Below the pieces are notes generated by a model. That model made no database searches. It worked only from the letters and a program-made list of their open reading frames with translations, and was not told the origin of the DNA. Shown piece after piece: positions 44,029 through 51,584 of a DNA stretch of 64,000 nt. The DNA is from a bacterium 0.1xD8-71 (lineage in GTDB: Bacteria > Bacillota > Clostridia > Lachnospirales > Lachnospiraceae). The stretch lies in assembly GCA_003612405.1 (NCBI GenBank), contig RAYR01000015.1:102284-166283 (forward strand). The letters are read 5' to 3'. Within the stretch, counting starts at the first letter, position 1, and the number at the start of each line of letters is the position of its first letter. The translations under genes and the position numbers were made by a program.

Positions 44029-44937
44029 ATGGAGAGGAATCAGGAGACGAAACAGGGCAGTCTGTGTTATGAGATTACGCAGGAGACGGCAGTGATTACC
44101 GGCTACAGCGGCCGGGATGTGGAGATACAGATTCCGGAAAAGATAGAGGGATGTCCGGTCGTGTGGATCGGGAAGAAAGCGTTCCTGAGCAATAAGGCCC
44201 TGCGCAGAATTATTTTGCCGGGGAGCATTGTCGGTATCGGCGACTGGGCGTTTGCCTATTGCGGCAATCTGGAACAAGTGGTGCTTCCGTATCATCGGAT
44301 GGAGATGGGGCAGGGTGTTTTCAAGGAGTGTGGAAGGCTTGTCCGGATCGAGGACAGAGACGAAGCGAAGAAAGGTGACGGAAAAGAGGATGCGGCATGG
44401 CTGCTTGCTGCCGCAGTAAACCAGCTGGATGCTTTTTATCTGTTTGATCTGGAGAATGTGGGTACAAAAAGCTGGCTTGCCGGATGGGATGCAAGAGTAA
44501 AGACACTGATGGCCCTGGAAGACAGCGATGGATTCTCCAAAATGCTTCTGTGCGGCGAGGAAGACTATGGCAGCAAAGAGAATGACCTGGGGTATTATAT
44601 GGAGCAGAAACGGCGGGGAAAGGTGCGGCTTGCCATGCTGCGGCTGATGCATGATTATGGCTTGCAGGAGGAACTGCGGGCCGGTATGCAGGCGTATCTG
44701 CTGGCCCATATCAAGGGGTGCGGGACGGAAGAGACCTGGCAGGTCGTGCTGGAGGAGCACGGGGATGAGAAGGCATACTATGAGTTCCTGACAAATCTCG
44801 GCGGTGTGACGAAAGAAAACTTCCCGCAGATGATGGAGGACATGGGGGAGAGACATACAGAGATGAAGGCATATCTGATGCGGTATCATGACGGCCTGCG
44901 GGATACAGGGGATGCTTTTGCACAGTTTAGTCTGTAA
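44029..44937 (+). CDS. Leucine-rich-repeat (BspA-like) cytosolic protein, third member of the VWA-MoxR module
   Basis: A 302-residue protein without signal peptide. Residues about 15-105 form three or so LRR_5/BspA-type repeats (IPEKIEGCPVVWIGKKAF, LRRIILPGSIVGIGDWAF, LEQVVLPYHRMEMGQGVF). Residues 120-302 are an alpha-helical domain I do not recognise, with paired helices reminiscent of ankyrin/HEAT-type repeats. ATG 44029 is used (GGAAAGG upstream); a GTG at 44005 is possible. Its position 45 bases behind the ATPase on the same strand, and the absence of a promoter or terminator between, place it in the same operon. It may be the substrate-recognition factor. Confidence 0.75.
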   Translation: MERNQETKQGSLCYEITQETAVITGYSGRDVEIQIPEKIEGCPVVWIGKKAFLSNKALRRIILPGSIVGIGDWAFAYCGNLEQVVLPYHRMEMGQGVFKECGRLVRIEDRDEAKKGDGKEDAAWLLAAAVNQLDAFYLFDLENVGTKSWLAGWDARVKTLMALEDSDGFSKMLLCGEEDYGSKENDLGYYMEQKRRGKVRLAMLRLMHDYGLQEELRAGMQAYLLAHIKGCGTEETWQVVLEEHGDEKAYYEFLTNLGGVTKENFPQMMEDMGERHTEMKAYLMRYHDGLRDTGDAFAQFSL

Positions 44938-44960
44938 AGACAAGTTGTCTATTTTGGGAC

Positions 44961-44989
44961 TTGCATATTGCCGGTTTCTATGGTATGAT
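44961..44989 (+). promoter_or_regulatory. Promoter of secG-rnr
   Basis: TTGCAT (44961-44966), 17-base spacer, TATGAT (44984-44989), 30 bases before the secG start. Confidence 0.65.
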
Positions 44990-45019
44990 GAGTCCTGTAT
45001 GATATTAGGAGGTGTAGAG

Positions 45020-45259
45020 ATGGGAGCACTCAGAATCGTATTGACGATAATATATATTCTCATATGTGTGGCGCTTGTGGTTCTTGTACTGATGCAGGAG
45101 GGCAAGACAGCCGGCCTTGGTGCAGTGAGCGGTGCGGCCGAAACATATTGGGGTAAGAATAAAGGACGTTCCATGGAAGGGAAGCTGGTCAAGATTACAA
45201 CGGGTCTTGCGGTTGGCTTCATGGTATTGGCGATCGTCCTCAATCTGACCTTGTTTTAG
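45020..45259 (+). CDS. secG: Preprotein translocase subunit SecG
   Basis: A 79-residue two-TM protein: TM1 at about residues 4-24, the conserved cytosolic loop LMQEGKTAGLGAVSGAAETY with the family Gly-rich segment, and TM2 at about 56-76. It assists the SecYE channel in protein export. TAGGAGGTG precedes ATG 45020. The order secG-rnr-smpB-ssrA is the conserved Firmicute arrangement. Confidence 0.93.
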   Translation: MGALRIVLTIIYILICVALVVLVLMQEGKTAGLGAVSGAAETYWGKNKGRSMEGKLVKITTGLAVGFMVLAIVLNLTLF

Positions 45260-45268
45260 ACGGACAAA

Positions 45269-45295
45269 AGCACTCTTGCAGAAGGGTGCTTTTTT
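45269..45295 (+). terminator. Terminator/attenuator between secG and rnr
   Basis: AGCACTCTT (45269-45277) / AAGGGTGCT (45282-45290) form a 9-bp stem with one T-G pair and a GCAG loop, then TTTTTT. It lies only 20 bases before the rnr start, so some read-through must supply rnr unless it has its own promoter. Confidence 0.75.
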
Positions 45296-45315
45296 GTTGT
45301 ATGGGTGGTGATAAA

Positions 45316-47466
45316 ATGTATAAAATTGACGAAAAACTGGAACAGCGTAAGAAATTAATATGTGAACTGGTGGCGGATGATGCCTATGTGCCCATGAAGG
45401 AGAAAGAACTGGCGGTTTTGATGCAGGTGCCCAGGGAGGAGCGGACGGCCTTAAGAGAAGTGTTGCAGGCACTTTTGGCAGAGGGCAGATTACAGGTGAA
45501 CGGGCAGGGCAGATACAGCAAACCGGATGCGGATAAGCCGGTGGGTACGTTTATCTCCAATGCCAGAGGCTTTGGTTTTGTGGAAGTGGAGGGTATGGAA
45601 GAAGACCTTTACGTGCCGGAGGATAAGACCAATGGGGCCTTTCATCTGGACAGAGTGCAGGTTATGCGCCTGCCCGGACAGAGGGGCAGAAGACAGGAGG
45701 CGGCAGTTGTGCGCATCCTGCAACGCGGTACGAAGCAGATTGTAGGCACCTATGAGCAGTCATCGTATTTTGGCTTTGTGATTCCGGATAACACCAGAAT
45801 CGGCAAGGATATCTTTGTGCCGGACGAACGTTCCAAGGGTGCGGTGGACGGTCACAAAGTGGTAGTGGAACTCACATCCTATGGGGATGAAACTCATAAG
45901 CCGGAGGGAAGGGTAGTAGAAATCCTCGGTCATGTAAATGATCCGGGAGTGGATATTATGTCCATTGTGCGGGGCTATGAGCTGCCGGTGGAATTTGGGG
46001 AGAAGGTCATGAACCAGGCGGCCCGTGTGCCGGATCAGGTACTGGAGGCTGATAAGAAGGGCAGACTGGATTTAAGAGATTTACAGATGGTGACCATAGA
46101 CGGTGAAGATGCCAAGGATCTGGATGACGCGGTGAGTCTTTATCTGGATGAACAGGGGCTTTATCATCTGGGTGTCCATATTGCGGATGTGACTAATTAT
46201 GTACAGGAGAATTCGGCTCTGGACTGGGAAGCCCTGGAGAGAGGCACCAGTGTGTATCTGGTAGACCGGGTGATTCCCATGCTTCCCCATAAGCTTTCCA
46301 ACGGTATATGTTCGTTGAATGAGGGCGTGGAACGGCTGGCATTAAGCTGTCTGATGACCATAGATGACAAGGGCGCTGTGTGTGATTATCAGATTGCGGA
46401 GAGCGTGATCTGTGTGAACCGCAGAATGACCTATACCGCCGTGAAAAAGATACTGGAAGACAAGGATAAGACAGAGATTGCCGCATATAAAGAGCTGGTA
46501 CCTATGTTGGAACAGATGGGACAGCTGGCGGCCATCTTAAGACAAAGACGTCATCAGAGAGGCTCTATTGACTTTGATTTTGCGGAGAGTAAGATTCTGC
46601 TTGACGAAGAAGGGCATCCTGTGGAGATAAAGCCCTATGAGAGAAATGTGGCAACCAAGCTGATAGAAGACTTCATGCTGGTGGCCAATGAAACCGTGGC
46701 CCAGCATTTCTTCTGGCTGGATATTCCCTTTGTGTATCGTACCCATGAGAAGCCGGATCCGGAAAAGATTATGAAGCTTTCAGCTTTTATCAGAAATTTC
46801 GGCTACCATATCAAGTTTTCCGGGGAAGAAATTCACCCCAAGGAACTTCAGAAACTGCTTGGCAGGATTGTGGATACGGATGAGGAAACGCTGATCAGCC
46901 GGCTGACGCTCAGAAGTATGAAGCGCGCGAAGTATACCGTGGAAAGTGCGGGACATTTTGGACTGGCGTGTCAGTATTACTGTCATTTCACTTCGCCGAT
47001 CAGGCGGTATCCGGACTTGCAGATTCACCGGATCATCAAGGAACAACTGCGGGGCAGACTCAATGAGGATAGATTGAGGCACTATGAAGAGAAACTGCCG
47101 GAAGTAGCCAAACATTCTTCCCGGATGGAACGGCGTGCCGAGGAGGCGGAGCGGGAAACCGATAAACTGAAGAAAGCAGAGTATATGGAGGAACGGATCG
47201 GGGAGATTTACGAGGGTGTGATATCCGGTGTGACCCAGTGGGGTATCTATGTGGAACTGCAAAACACCATAGAGGGACTGGTGCATGTGTCTTCTCTGCC
47301 GGGAGATTTCTTTGTCTATGACGAGAATACGTATGAGATGGTGGGCAGGGAATCCGGTGTGACCTATAAACTGGGGCAGAAACTCACGGTCAGGGTGAGG
47401 GGTGTGGACAGACTCCTCAAGACCATAGATTTTGAGATTCCCTGGGAAGAACAGGAGGACAGGTGA
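45316..47466 (+). CDS. rnr: Ribonuclease R
   Basis: A 716-residue 3'-5' exoribonuclease of the RNase II/R family that degrades structured RNA and cooperates with tmRNA-SmpB in clearing faulty mRNA. Domains in order: N-terminal winged helix, cold-shock domains (about 70-215), the RNB catalytic domain (about 245-575) with the metal Asp cluster in [16 protein letters not shown], and S1 (about 630-712, [17 protein letters not shown]). ATG 45316 is preferred (GGGTGGTG six bases upstream); ATG 45301 lies at the end of the terminator T-run. The smpB start follows after four bases. Confidence 0.95.
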   Translation: MYKIDEKLEQRKKLICELVADDAYVPMKEKELAVLMQVPREERTALREVLQALLAEGRLQVNGQGRYSKPDADKPVGTFISNARGFGFVEVEGMEEDLYVPEDKTNGAFHLDRVQVMRLPGQRGRRQEAAVVRILQRGTKQIVGTYEQSSYFGFVIPDNTRIGKDIFVPDERSKGAVDGHKVVVELTSYGDETHKPEGRVVEILGHVNDPGVDIMSIVRGYELPVEFGEKVMNQAARVPDQVLEADKKGRLDLRDLQMVTIDGEDAKDLDDAVSLYLDEQGLYHLGVHIADVTNYVQENSALDWEALERGTSVYLVDRVIPMLPHKLSNGICSLNEGVERLALSCLMTIDDKGAVCDYQIAESVICVNRRMTYTAVKKILEDKDKTEIAAYKELVPMLEQMGQLAAILRQRRHQRGSIDFDFAESKILLDEEGHPVEIKPYERNVATKLIEDFMLVANETVAQHFFWLDIPFVYRTHEKPDPEKIMKLSAFIRNFGYHIKFSGEEIHPKELQKLLGRIVDTDEETLISRLTLRSMKRAKYTVESAGHFGLACQYYCHFTSPIRRYPDLQIHRIIKEQLRGRLNEDRLRHYEEKLPEVAKHSSRMERRAEEAERETDKLKKAEYMEERIGEIYEGVISGVTQWGIYVELQNTIEGLVHVSSLPGDFFVYDENTYEMVGRESGVTYKLGQKLTVRVRGVDRLLKTIDFEIPWEEQEDR

Positions 47467-47470
47467 TTGT

Positions 47471-47935
47471 ATGGCAAAGGAAGCGATGAAGCTGGTGGCC
47501 AATAACAAAAAGGCATACCATGACTTTTTTATCGAGGAAAAATATGAGGCGGGACTTGCCCTGCACGGCACGGAAGTAAAATCCCTGCGGCTTGGCAAGT
47601 GCAGCATCAAAGAGGCTTTTGTGCGGATTGAGAACGGGGAGGCATTTGTCTATGGGATGAATGTAAGTCCTTATGAGAAAGGCAATATTTTCAACAAGGA
47701 TCCTTTGCGGGTGCGCAAGCTTCTTCTGCACAAAGCGGAAATATCCAAGTTGGACGGTAAGATGGCGCAGCAGGGGTATACCATTGTGCCTTTGCAGGTA
47801 TACTTTAAGGATGGCAGGGCCAAAGTGGAGATCGGTCTTGCCAAAGGTAAAAAACTGTATGATAAGCGGCAGGATATCGCTAAGAAGGATATGCGCAGGG
47901 AACACGAAAGGGAATTTAAGATTAAGAATCTGTGA
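47471..47935 (+). CDS. smpB: SsrA-binding protein SmpB
   Basis: A 154-residue tmRNA-binding protein that delivers tmRNA to stalled ribosomes. Core motifs [28 protein letters not shown] and the C-terminal basic tail [18 protein letters not shown] are present. It starts four bases after the rnr stop, and the ssrA gene lies 100 bases downstream. Confidence 0.97.
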   Translation: MAKEAMKLVANNKKAYHDFFIEEKYEAGLALHGTEVKSLRLGKCSIKEAFVRIENGEAFVYGMNVSPYEKGNIFNKDPLRVRKLLLHKAEISKLDGKMAQQGYTIVPLQVYFKDGRAKVEIGLAKGKKLYDKRQDIAKKDMRREHEREFKIKNL

Positions 47936-47952
47936 AGAATCGCCGGGAATCC

Positions 47953-47982
47953 TTGAAGAAACAGAGGAGAATATGGTATAAT
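47953..47982 (+). promoter_or_regulatory. Promoter of ssrA
   Basis: TTGAAG (47953-47958), 18-base spacer, TATAAT (47977-47982). Transcription would begin near 47989 and give a precursor that includes the hairpin at 47994-48014 and about 45 extra 5' bases to be removed by RNase P. Confidence 0.65.
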
Positions 47983-47993
47983 AATAACAGAAA

Positions 47994-48014
47994 CGGGCAG
48001 CAGGCTGCTGCCCG
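47994..48014. other. 21-bp near-perfect palindrome in the ssrA 5' leader
   Basis: CGGGCAGCAG-G-CTGCTGCCCG, ten-base arms around one base. It is followed by GATGAAAAG, not by a T-run, so it is not a plus-strand terminator of smpB by itself. Confidence 0.5.
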
Positions 48015-48034
48015 GATGAAAAGTTTATCATTAA

Positions 48035-48381
48035 GGGCCAGTCAAGGTTTCGACAGGGGTCTTGCAGCTGGAGAAGCTATCCGCAGGCTGATGCGTTAAA
48101 TCGCAAATTTAAATATAAACGCTGAAGATAATTTAGCATACGCTGCCTAATGGCAGCTGTCCGCCTTAGTGCACCTACACATTAAGAACCGGGCATCGAC
48201 TATGTAGGAAACGACGCAGGGGACGCCTCTATCCTGCGGGCGTATCAGAGGCTACTGAACCCGCCGGGGTGTCTGTCTCCCGGCGGGGGAGGGAATGAGG
48301 AGCAATCCACAATGACAGACTATGATAGTAGAAGGACAGGGAATGGGCTTTTGGACACGGGTTCGACTCCCGTCTGGTCCA
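48035..48381 (+). ncRNA. ssrA: Transfer-messenger RNA (tmRNA)
   Basis: The 5' end GGGCCAGTCAAGGTTTCGAC and the 3' end GGGTTCGACTCCCGTCTGGTCC-A form the tRNA-like domain. GGGCCAG pairs with CTGGTCC (one G-U), and the T-loop GTTCGACTC is canonical. CCA is not encoded. The tag reading frame runs from GCA 48103 to TAA 48150 and encodes ANLNINAEDNLAYAA, ending in the hydrophobic degradation signal LAYAA. smpB and rnr lie directly upstream. Roughly 347 nt, a normal length. It tags and rescues ribosomes stalled on broken mRNA. Confidence 0.97.
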
Positions 48382-48389
48382 CTGATAAT

Positions 48390-48437
48390 AACTCTCAACA
48401 GCAGCGGTTTATCCGTGCTTTGGGAGTTGTTCTTTTT
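48390..48437 (+). terminator. Terminator of ssrA
   Basis: AACTCTCAA (48390-48398) / TTGGGAGTT (48420-48428) with an inner AGCAGCGG/TCCGTGCT pairing, then GTTCTTTTTT. Confidence 0.8.
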
Positions 48438-48477
48438 TAGCATATGTTCCAACAATTTTCTGGACACAGCCCCCGTT

Positions 48478-48506
48478 TTGCTGTAAAATAAATAAGAATA
48501 TATTAT
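48478..48506 (+). promoter_or_regulatory. Promoter of the chemoreceptor-kinase operon
   Basis: TTGCTG (48478-48483), 17-base spacer, TATTAT (48501-48506), 22 bases before the first start codon. Confidence 0.6.
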
Positions 48507-48527
48507 GATACATAACGGGGGGAGAAT

Positions 48528-50255
48528 ATGGCAGAAAAAAACAGGAAAACCAATCAAAACAGTTATAAGGCAGATTTTATCCATTCTGTCCGGACAAAGA
48601 TTGTAGGGGCAATGGTACTGGCGATGGTCATCTTATCCATTTGTCTGTCGGTGGTTCTTATCAGGAATCTCAGAATCCCTCTGATGGAAATAAATCAATG
48701 CTATCTGTATGATCTGGCAGTTGCCTATGGAGCCAATGTGGACGAATCCATAGCGACAAAGGGATATAATACTGCCACTGATTATAACACTCTGGCAGAT
48801 ACGATCGGAGGAATCGGACTCCGAGGGGTAGAATCCAGTTATGCCTATATGGTGGCGGAGGATGGTACAATGCTTTATCATCCTACGAAAGATAAGGTTG
48901 GGCAGCCCGTGGAGAATGAAGTGGTCCAGGGGGTTGTGGAACAGTTGAAATCCGGTGTGGTTCCGAAACCGAATGTGGTAGAGTATGAGTTTAAAGGCGC
49001 AGTCAAATATGCTTCTTATTATGTTTCTGAACGCGGACACAGTATTCTGGTAGTATCGGCAGATAAGGCAGATCTGATGAAAAAGGTGAACCAGGTGACT
49101 GCTATCGGAACAGTCTGTACGATAATATTGGTACTTCTTGCCAGTATCATAGGCTATTTCTTTATCAGTAAGATTGTGAATCCGATTATTAAGGTAACGG
49201 AAATTATCGGTCGTCTGGCTAATATGGATTTCTCTGAGATTGAGGGTCAGGAGAAACTTACAGCCCGGGCGGATGAGACAGGTAAGATGAGCCGGGCAGT
49301 AGCGGAACTGCGCAGTCAGCTGGTCAATGTGGTATCTGATTTGCAGGATCAGAGCCAGCAGCTCTTTGAGGCATCCGATTCTTTGAACACGAACGCATCC
49401 GAGACGGCGACTACGGTAGAGCAGGTGGAGAAGGCAGTAGCGGAAATTTCCGACGGCGCATCGTCCCAGGCGGATGAGACACAGAAAGCTACGGAAAATG
49501 TGATTCTGATGGGCAATATGGTAGAGGAGACCTCCCAGGAAGTAGATGATTTGATCAGTAATGCCAATGACATGAAGAAATCCAGTGAGGAAGCTTTTGT
49601 TACACTGACTGCGCTTGAAAAGATTAATGATCAGGCAAGGCAGGCGATTGATGTCATATATGAACAGACAAATACCACCAATGAATCGGCCATGAAGATC
49701 AGAGAGGCCACAACATTGATTACTTCGATTGCGGAGGAGACGAATCTGTTGTCACTTAATGCCAGCATCGAGGCGGCAAGAGCCGGTGAGCAGGGCAGAG
49801 GCTTTGCGGTGGTTGCAGGGCAGATTCAGAAACTGGCGGAACAGTCCAACGATTCTGCACGCCAGATTGAGAATATCATTGACTCCCTGATTGAGGATTC
49901 CGAGAAGTCCGTGGCTACCATGGAAGATGTGAAGAAAATCATGAACAGCCAGAATGAGAGTGTTGGACGGACGAATGAAATCTTTGCGGAAGTGCAGACC
50001 GGCATTACCGGTTCCATAGACGGAATCACCCGTATTGCTGACAAGACAAGGAAGCTGGACGAGGCGAGGATAAACGTGGTAGATGTTGTGCAGAATCTGA
50101 CAGCGATTGCCGAGGAAAATGCGGCCAGCACAGAGGAGACTTCAGCTTCTGTTACGGAAGTGAGCAGTATTGTGTATAATATTTCCGAGAACGCGACACA
50201 GCTTAAGGATGTAGCAACTCGTCTGGAGCAGAATATGAATATATTTAAAATATAA
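48528..50255 (+). CDS. Methyl-accepting chemotaxis protein, first gene of a signalling operon
   Basis: A 575-residue receptor. TM1 at about residues 24-46, an extracellular single-Cache-like domain of about 130 residues (with [20 protein letters not shown], typical of Cache), TM2 at about 190-212 ([15 protein letters not shown]), HAMP, and the MA domain with the conserved tip [29 protein letters not shown] precedes the ATG. Unlike the receptor at 10560 it heads a run of genes (unknown TM protein, response regulator, hybrid kinase), suggesting that it feeds, or is modulated with, that kinase pathway rather than only flagellar chemotaxis. Confidence 0.9.
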   Translation: MAEKNRKTNQNSYKADFIHSVRTKIVGAMVLAMVILSICLSVVLIRNLRIPLMEINQCYLYDLAVAYGANVDESIATKGYNTATDYNTLADTIGGIGLRGVESSYAYMVAEDGTMLYHPTKDKVGQPVENEVVQGVVEQLKSGVVPKPNVVEYEFKGAVKYASYYVSERGHSILVVSADKADLMKKVNQVTAIGTVCTIILVLLASIIGYFFISKIVNPIIKVTEIIGRLANMDFSEIEGQEKLTARADETGKMSRAVAELRSQLVNVVSDLQDQSQQLFEASDSLNTNASETATTVEQVEKAVAEISDGASSQADETQKATENVILMGNMVEETSQEVDDLISNANDMKKSSEEAFVTLTALEKINDQARQAIDVIYEQTNTTNESAMKIREATTLITSIAEETNLLSLNASIEAARAGEQGRGFAVVAGQIQKLAEQSNDSARQIENIIDSLIEDSEKSVATMEDVKKIMNSQNESVGRTNEIFAEVQTGITGSIDGITRIADKTRKLDEARINVVDVVQNLTAIAEENAASTEETSASVTEVSSIVYNISENATQLKDVATRLEQNMNIFKI

Positions 50256-50281
50256 TAGACGCAGGCAAGCAGGAGAATAGG

Positions 50282-50842
50282 ATGGGCAAGAACGAAGAGG
50301 AGTTTATCGTGGGCGGCTACCGGTTTGCGACGATAGCAGATGCGGAAACTGCCAGGATGGAAGAAAAGAAAGTGGATAATCTGGAGAGAAATCTGGACTA
50401 CCGCCAGCCGCAGAATATGCTGCTTGTTTATAATAAAGCGCTTGACAACAGAGTTTTTCTGACACCGATCGGATTTGCCTATCTTCAGAAAATGCAAAGC
50501 GAGATGCTTAAGTGGGGGGTTCCGGCGGATAAAATCCGTCCGGTTCCCCTTTATATGGCATTTAGTAATAAAACGGAGAATAACAGTTCCATCCGAAAAA
50601 GTATTGCGGCGAGACATCCTAAGATAGAGTACAAGGGCAGATTTATCACTTCGGTATTGATTAATGCTATTCTGGTACTTCTGGTCATGGCGATGATGGT
50701 AATTTCCTGGCGCAGTGACATACCGAATATTATCAATTATCGTACGGCCGTGGAGAATGAATATTCCCAGTGGGAGCAGGAGCTTACAGAGCGGGAAAAT
50801 GCCCTGCGGGAAGCGCAGAGGCAGCTTGACCGTACAAAGTAA
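50282..50842 (+). CDS. Hypothetical one-TM protein with C-terminal coiled coil
   Basis: A 186-residue protein I do not recognise. Residues 1-115 are cytosolic and polar, with a distinctive FIVGGYRFATIADAETARM start. One membrane segment lies at about 120-142 (SVLINAILVLLVMAMMVIS). A charged amphipathic helix (about 155-186, NEYSQWEQELTERENALREA) follows on the other side. It lies 26 bases after the chemoreceptor and 11 bases before the response regulator, clearly in their operon. It could be a signalling adaptor in the membrane; no function can be assigned from sequence. Confidence 0.72.
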   Translation: MGKNEEEFIVGGYRFATIADAETARMEEKKVDNLERNLDYRQPQNMLLVYNKALDNRVFLTPIGFAYLQKMQSEMLKWGVPADKIRPVPLYMAFSNKTENNSSIRKSIAARHPKIEYKGRFITSVLINAILVLLVMAMMVISWRSDIPNIINYRTAVENEYSQWEQELTERENALREAQRQLDRTK

Positions 50843-50865
50843 ACGACAGGGAGATGCAGAAGCGT

Positions 50866-51543
50866 ATGGATAAACTGAAAATCCTGGTGGTAGATGACGA
50901 GAGTCGTATGCGCAAGCTGGTCAGGGACTTTCTGGTAAAAAGCAACTATGAAGTTGTGGAGGCGGAGGACGGTGCGGCGGCGCTGGATATTTTTTTTGCA
51001 TCCAATGATGTGGATCTGGTGATTCTCGATGTGATGATGCCTAAGATGGATGGCTGGCAGGTCTGTAAGGAAATCAGGGCGTATTCCAAGGTTCCTATCA
51101 TTATGCTGACAGCCAAGACAGATGAGAGGGATGAACTTCTGGGGTTTGAGCTGGGAGTTGACGAGTATATCTCCAAGCCCTTTAGTCCGAAGATTCTGGT
51201 TGCGCGGGTGGAGGCTATTTTAAGAAGAACCATACAGGTCAGCGCTGATGAACTGATGGAAGCAGGAGGAATAAGACTTGATAAGGCGGCGCACAGTGTA
51301 ACGGTAGATGGGCAGGCGGTAGAATTAAGTTACAAAGAATTTGAGTTATTATCTTACTTTATGGAAAACGAGGGAATAGCCTTATCCAGAGAAAAGATAT
51401 TGAACAGTGTCTGGAATTATGACTATTTCGGAGATGCAAGAACAATTGATACACATGTTAAAAAGCTTCGCAGTAAAATGGGTGAAAAAGGGGATCTGAT
51501 TAAGACTATCTGGGGAATGGGCTACAAATTTGAGGTAGAATAA
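50866..51543 (+). CDS. OmpR/PhoB-family response regulator
   Basis: A 225-residue DNA-binding regulator. The receiver domain (about 4-118) has ILVVDDES, the phosphoacceptor Asp in LVILDVMMPKMDG, the conserved Thr in MLTAKTD and Lys in YISKPFSP. The winged-helix effector domain (about 130-223) has YKEFELLSYFMEN, ARTIDTHVKKLRSKMG and a final WGMGYKFE. ATG 50866 gives the usual MDKLKILVVDD start; ATG 50854 lies too close to AGGGAG. Its partner is presumably the hybrid kinase 41 bases downstream. Confidence 0.92.
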   Translation: MDKLKILVVDDESRMRKLVRDFLVKSNYEVVEAEDGAAALDIFFASNDVDLVILDVMMPKMDGWQVCKEIRAYSKVPIIMLTAKTDERDELLGFELGVDEYISKPFSPKILVARVEAILRRTIQVSADELMEAGGIRLDKAAHSVTVDGQAVELSYKEFELLSYFMENEGIALSREKILNSVWNYDYFGDARTIDTHVKKLRSKMGEKGDLIKTIWGMGYKFEVE

Positions 51544-51584
51544 CCATACTGACTGTATAGCGGTGTGGGTGGGGAGGTAGAGGG

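Noticed and set aside
43483..45243. 586-codon open frame on the minus strand
   Set aside because: It runs antisense across the MoxR C-terminus, the LRR gene and secG, all of which have ribosome-binding sites and recognisable domains. Its translation is low-complexity and His/Leu/Pro-rich, typical of a shadow frame.
47994..48014. Palindrome before ssrA considered as smpB terminator
   Set aside because: No T-run follows on the plus strand, and the ssrA promoter lies upstream of it, so it is in the ssrA precursor.
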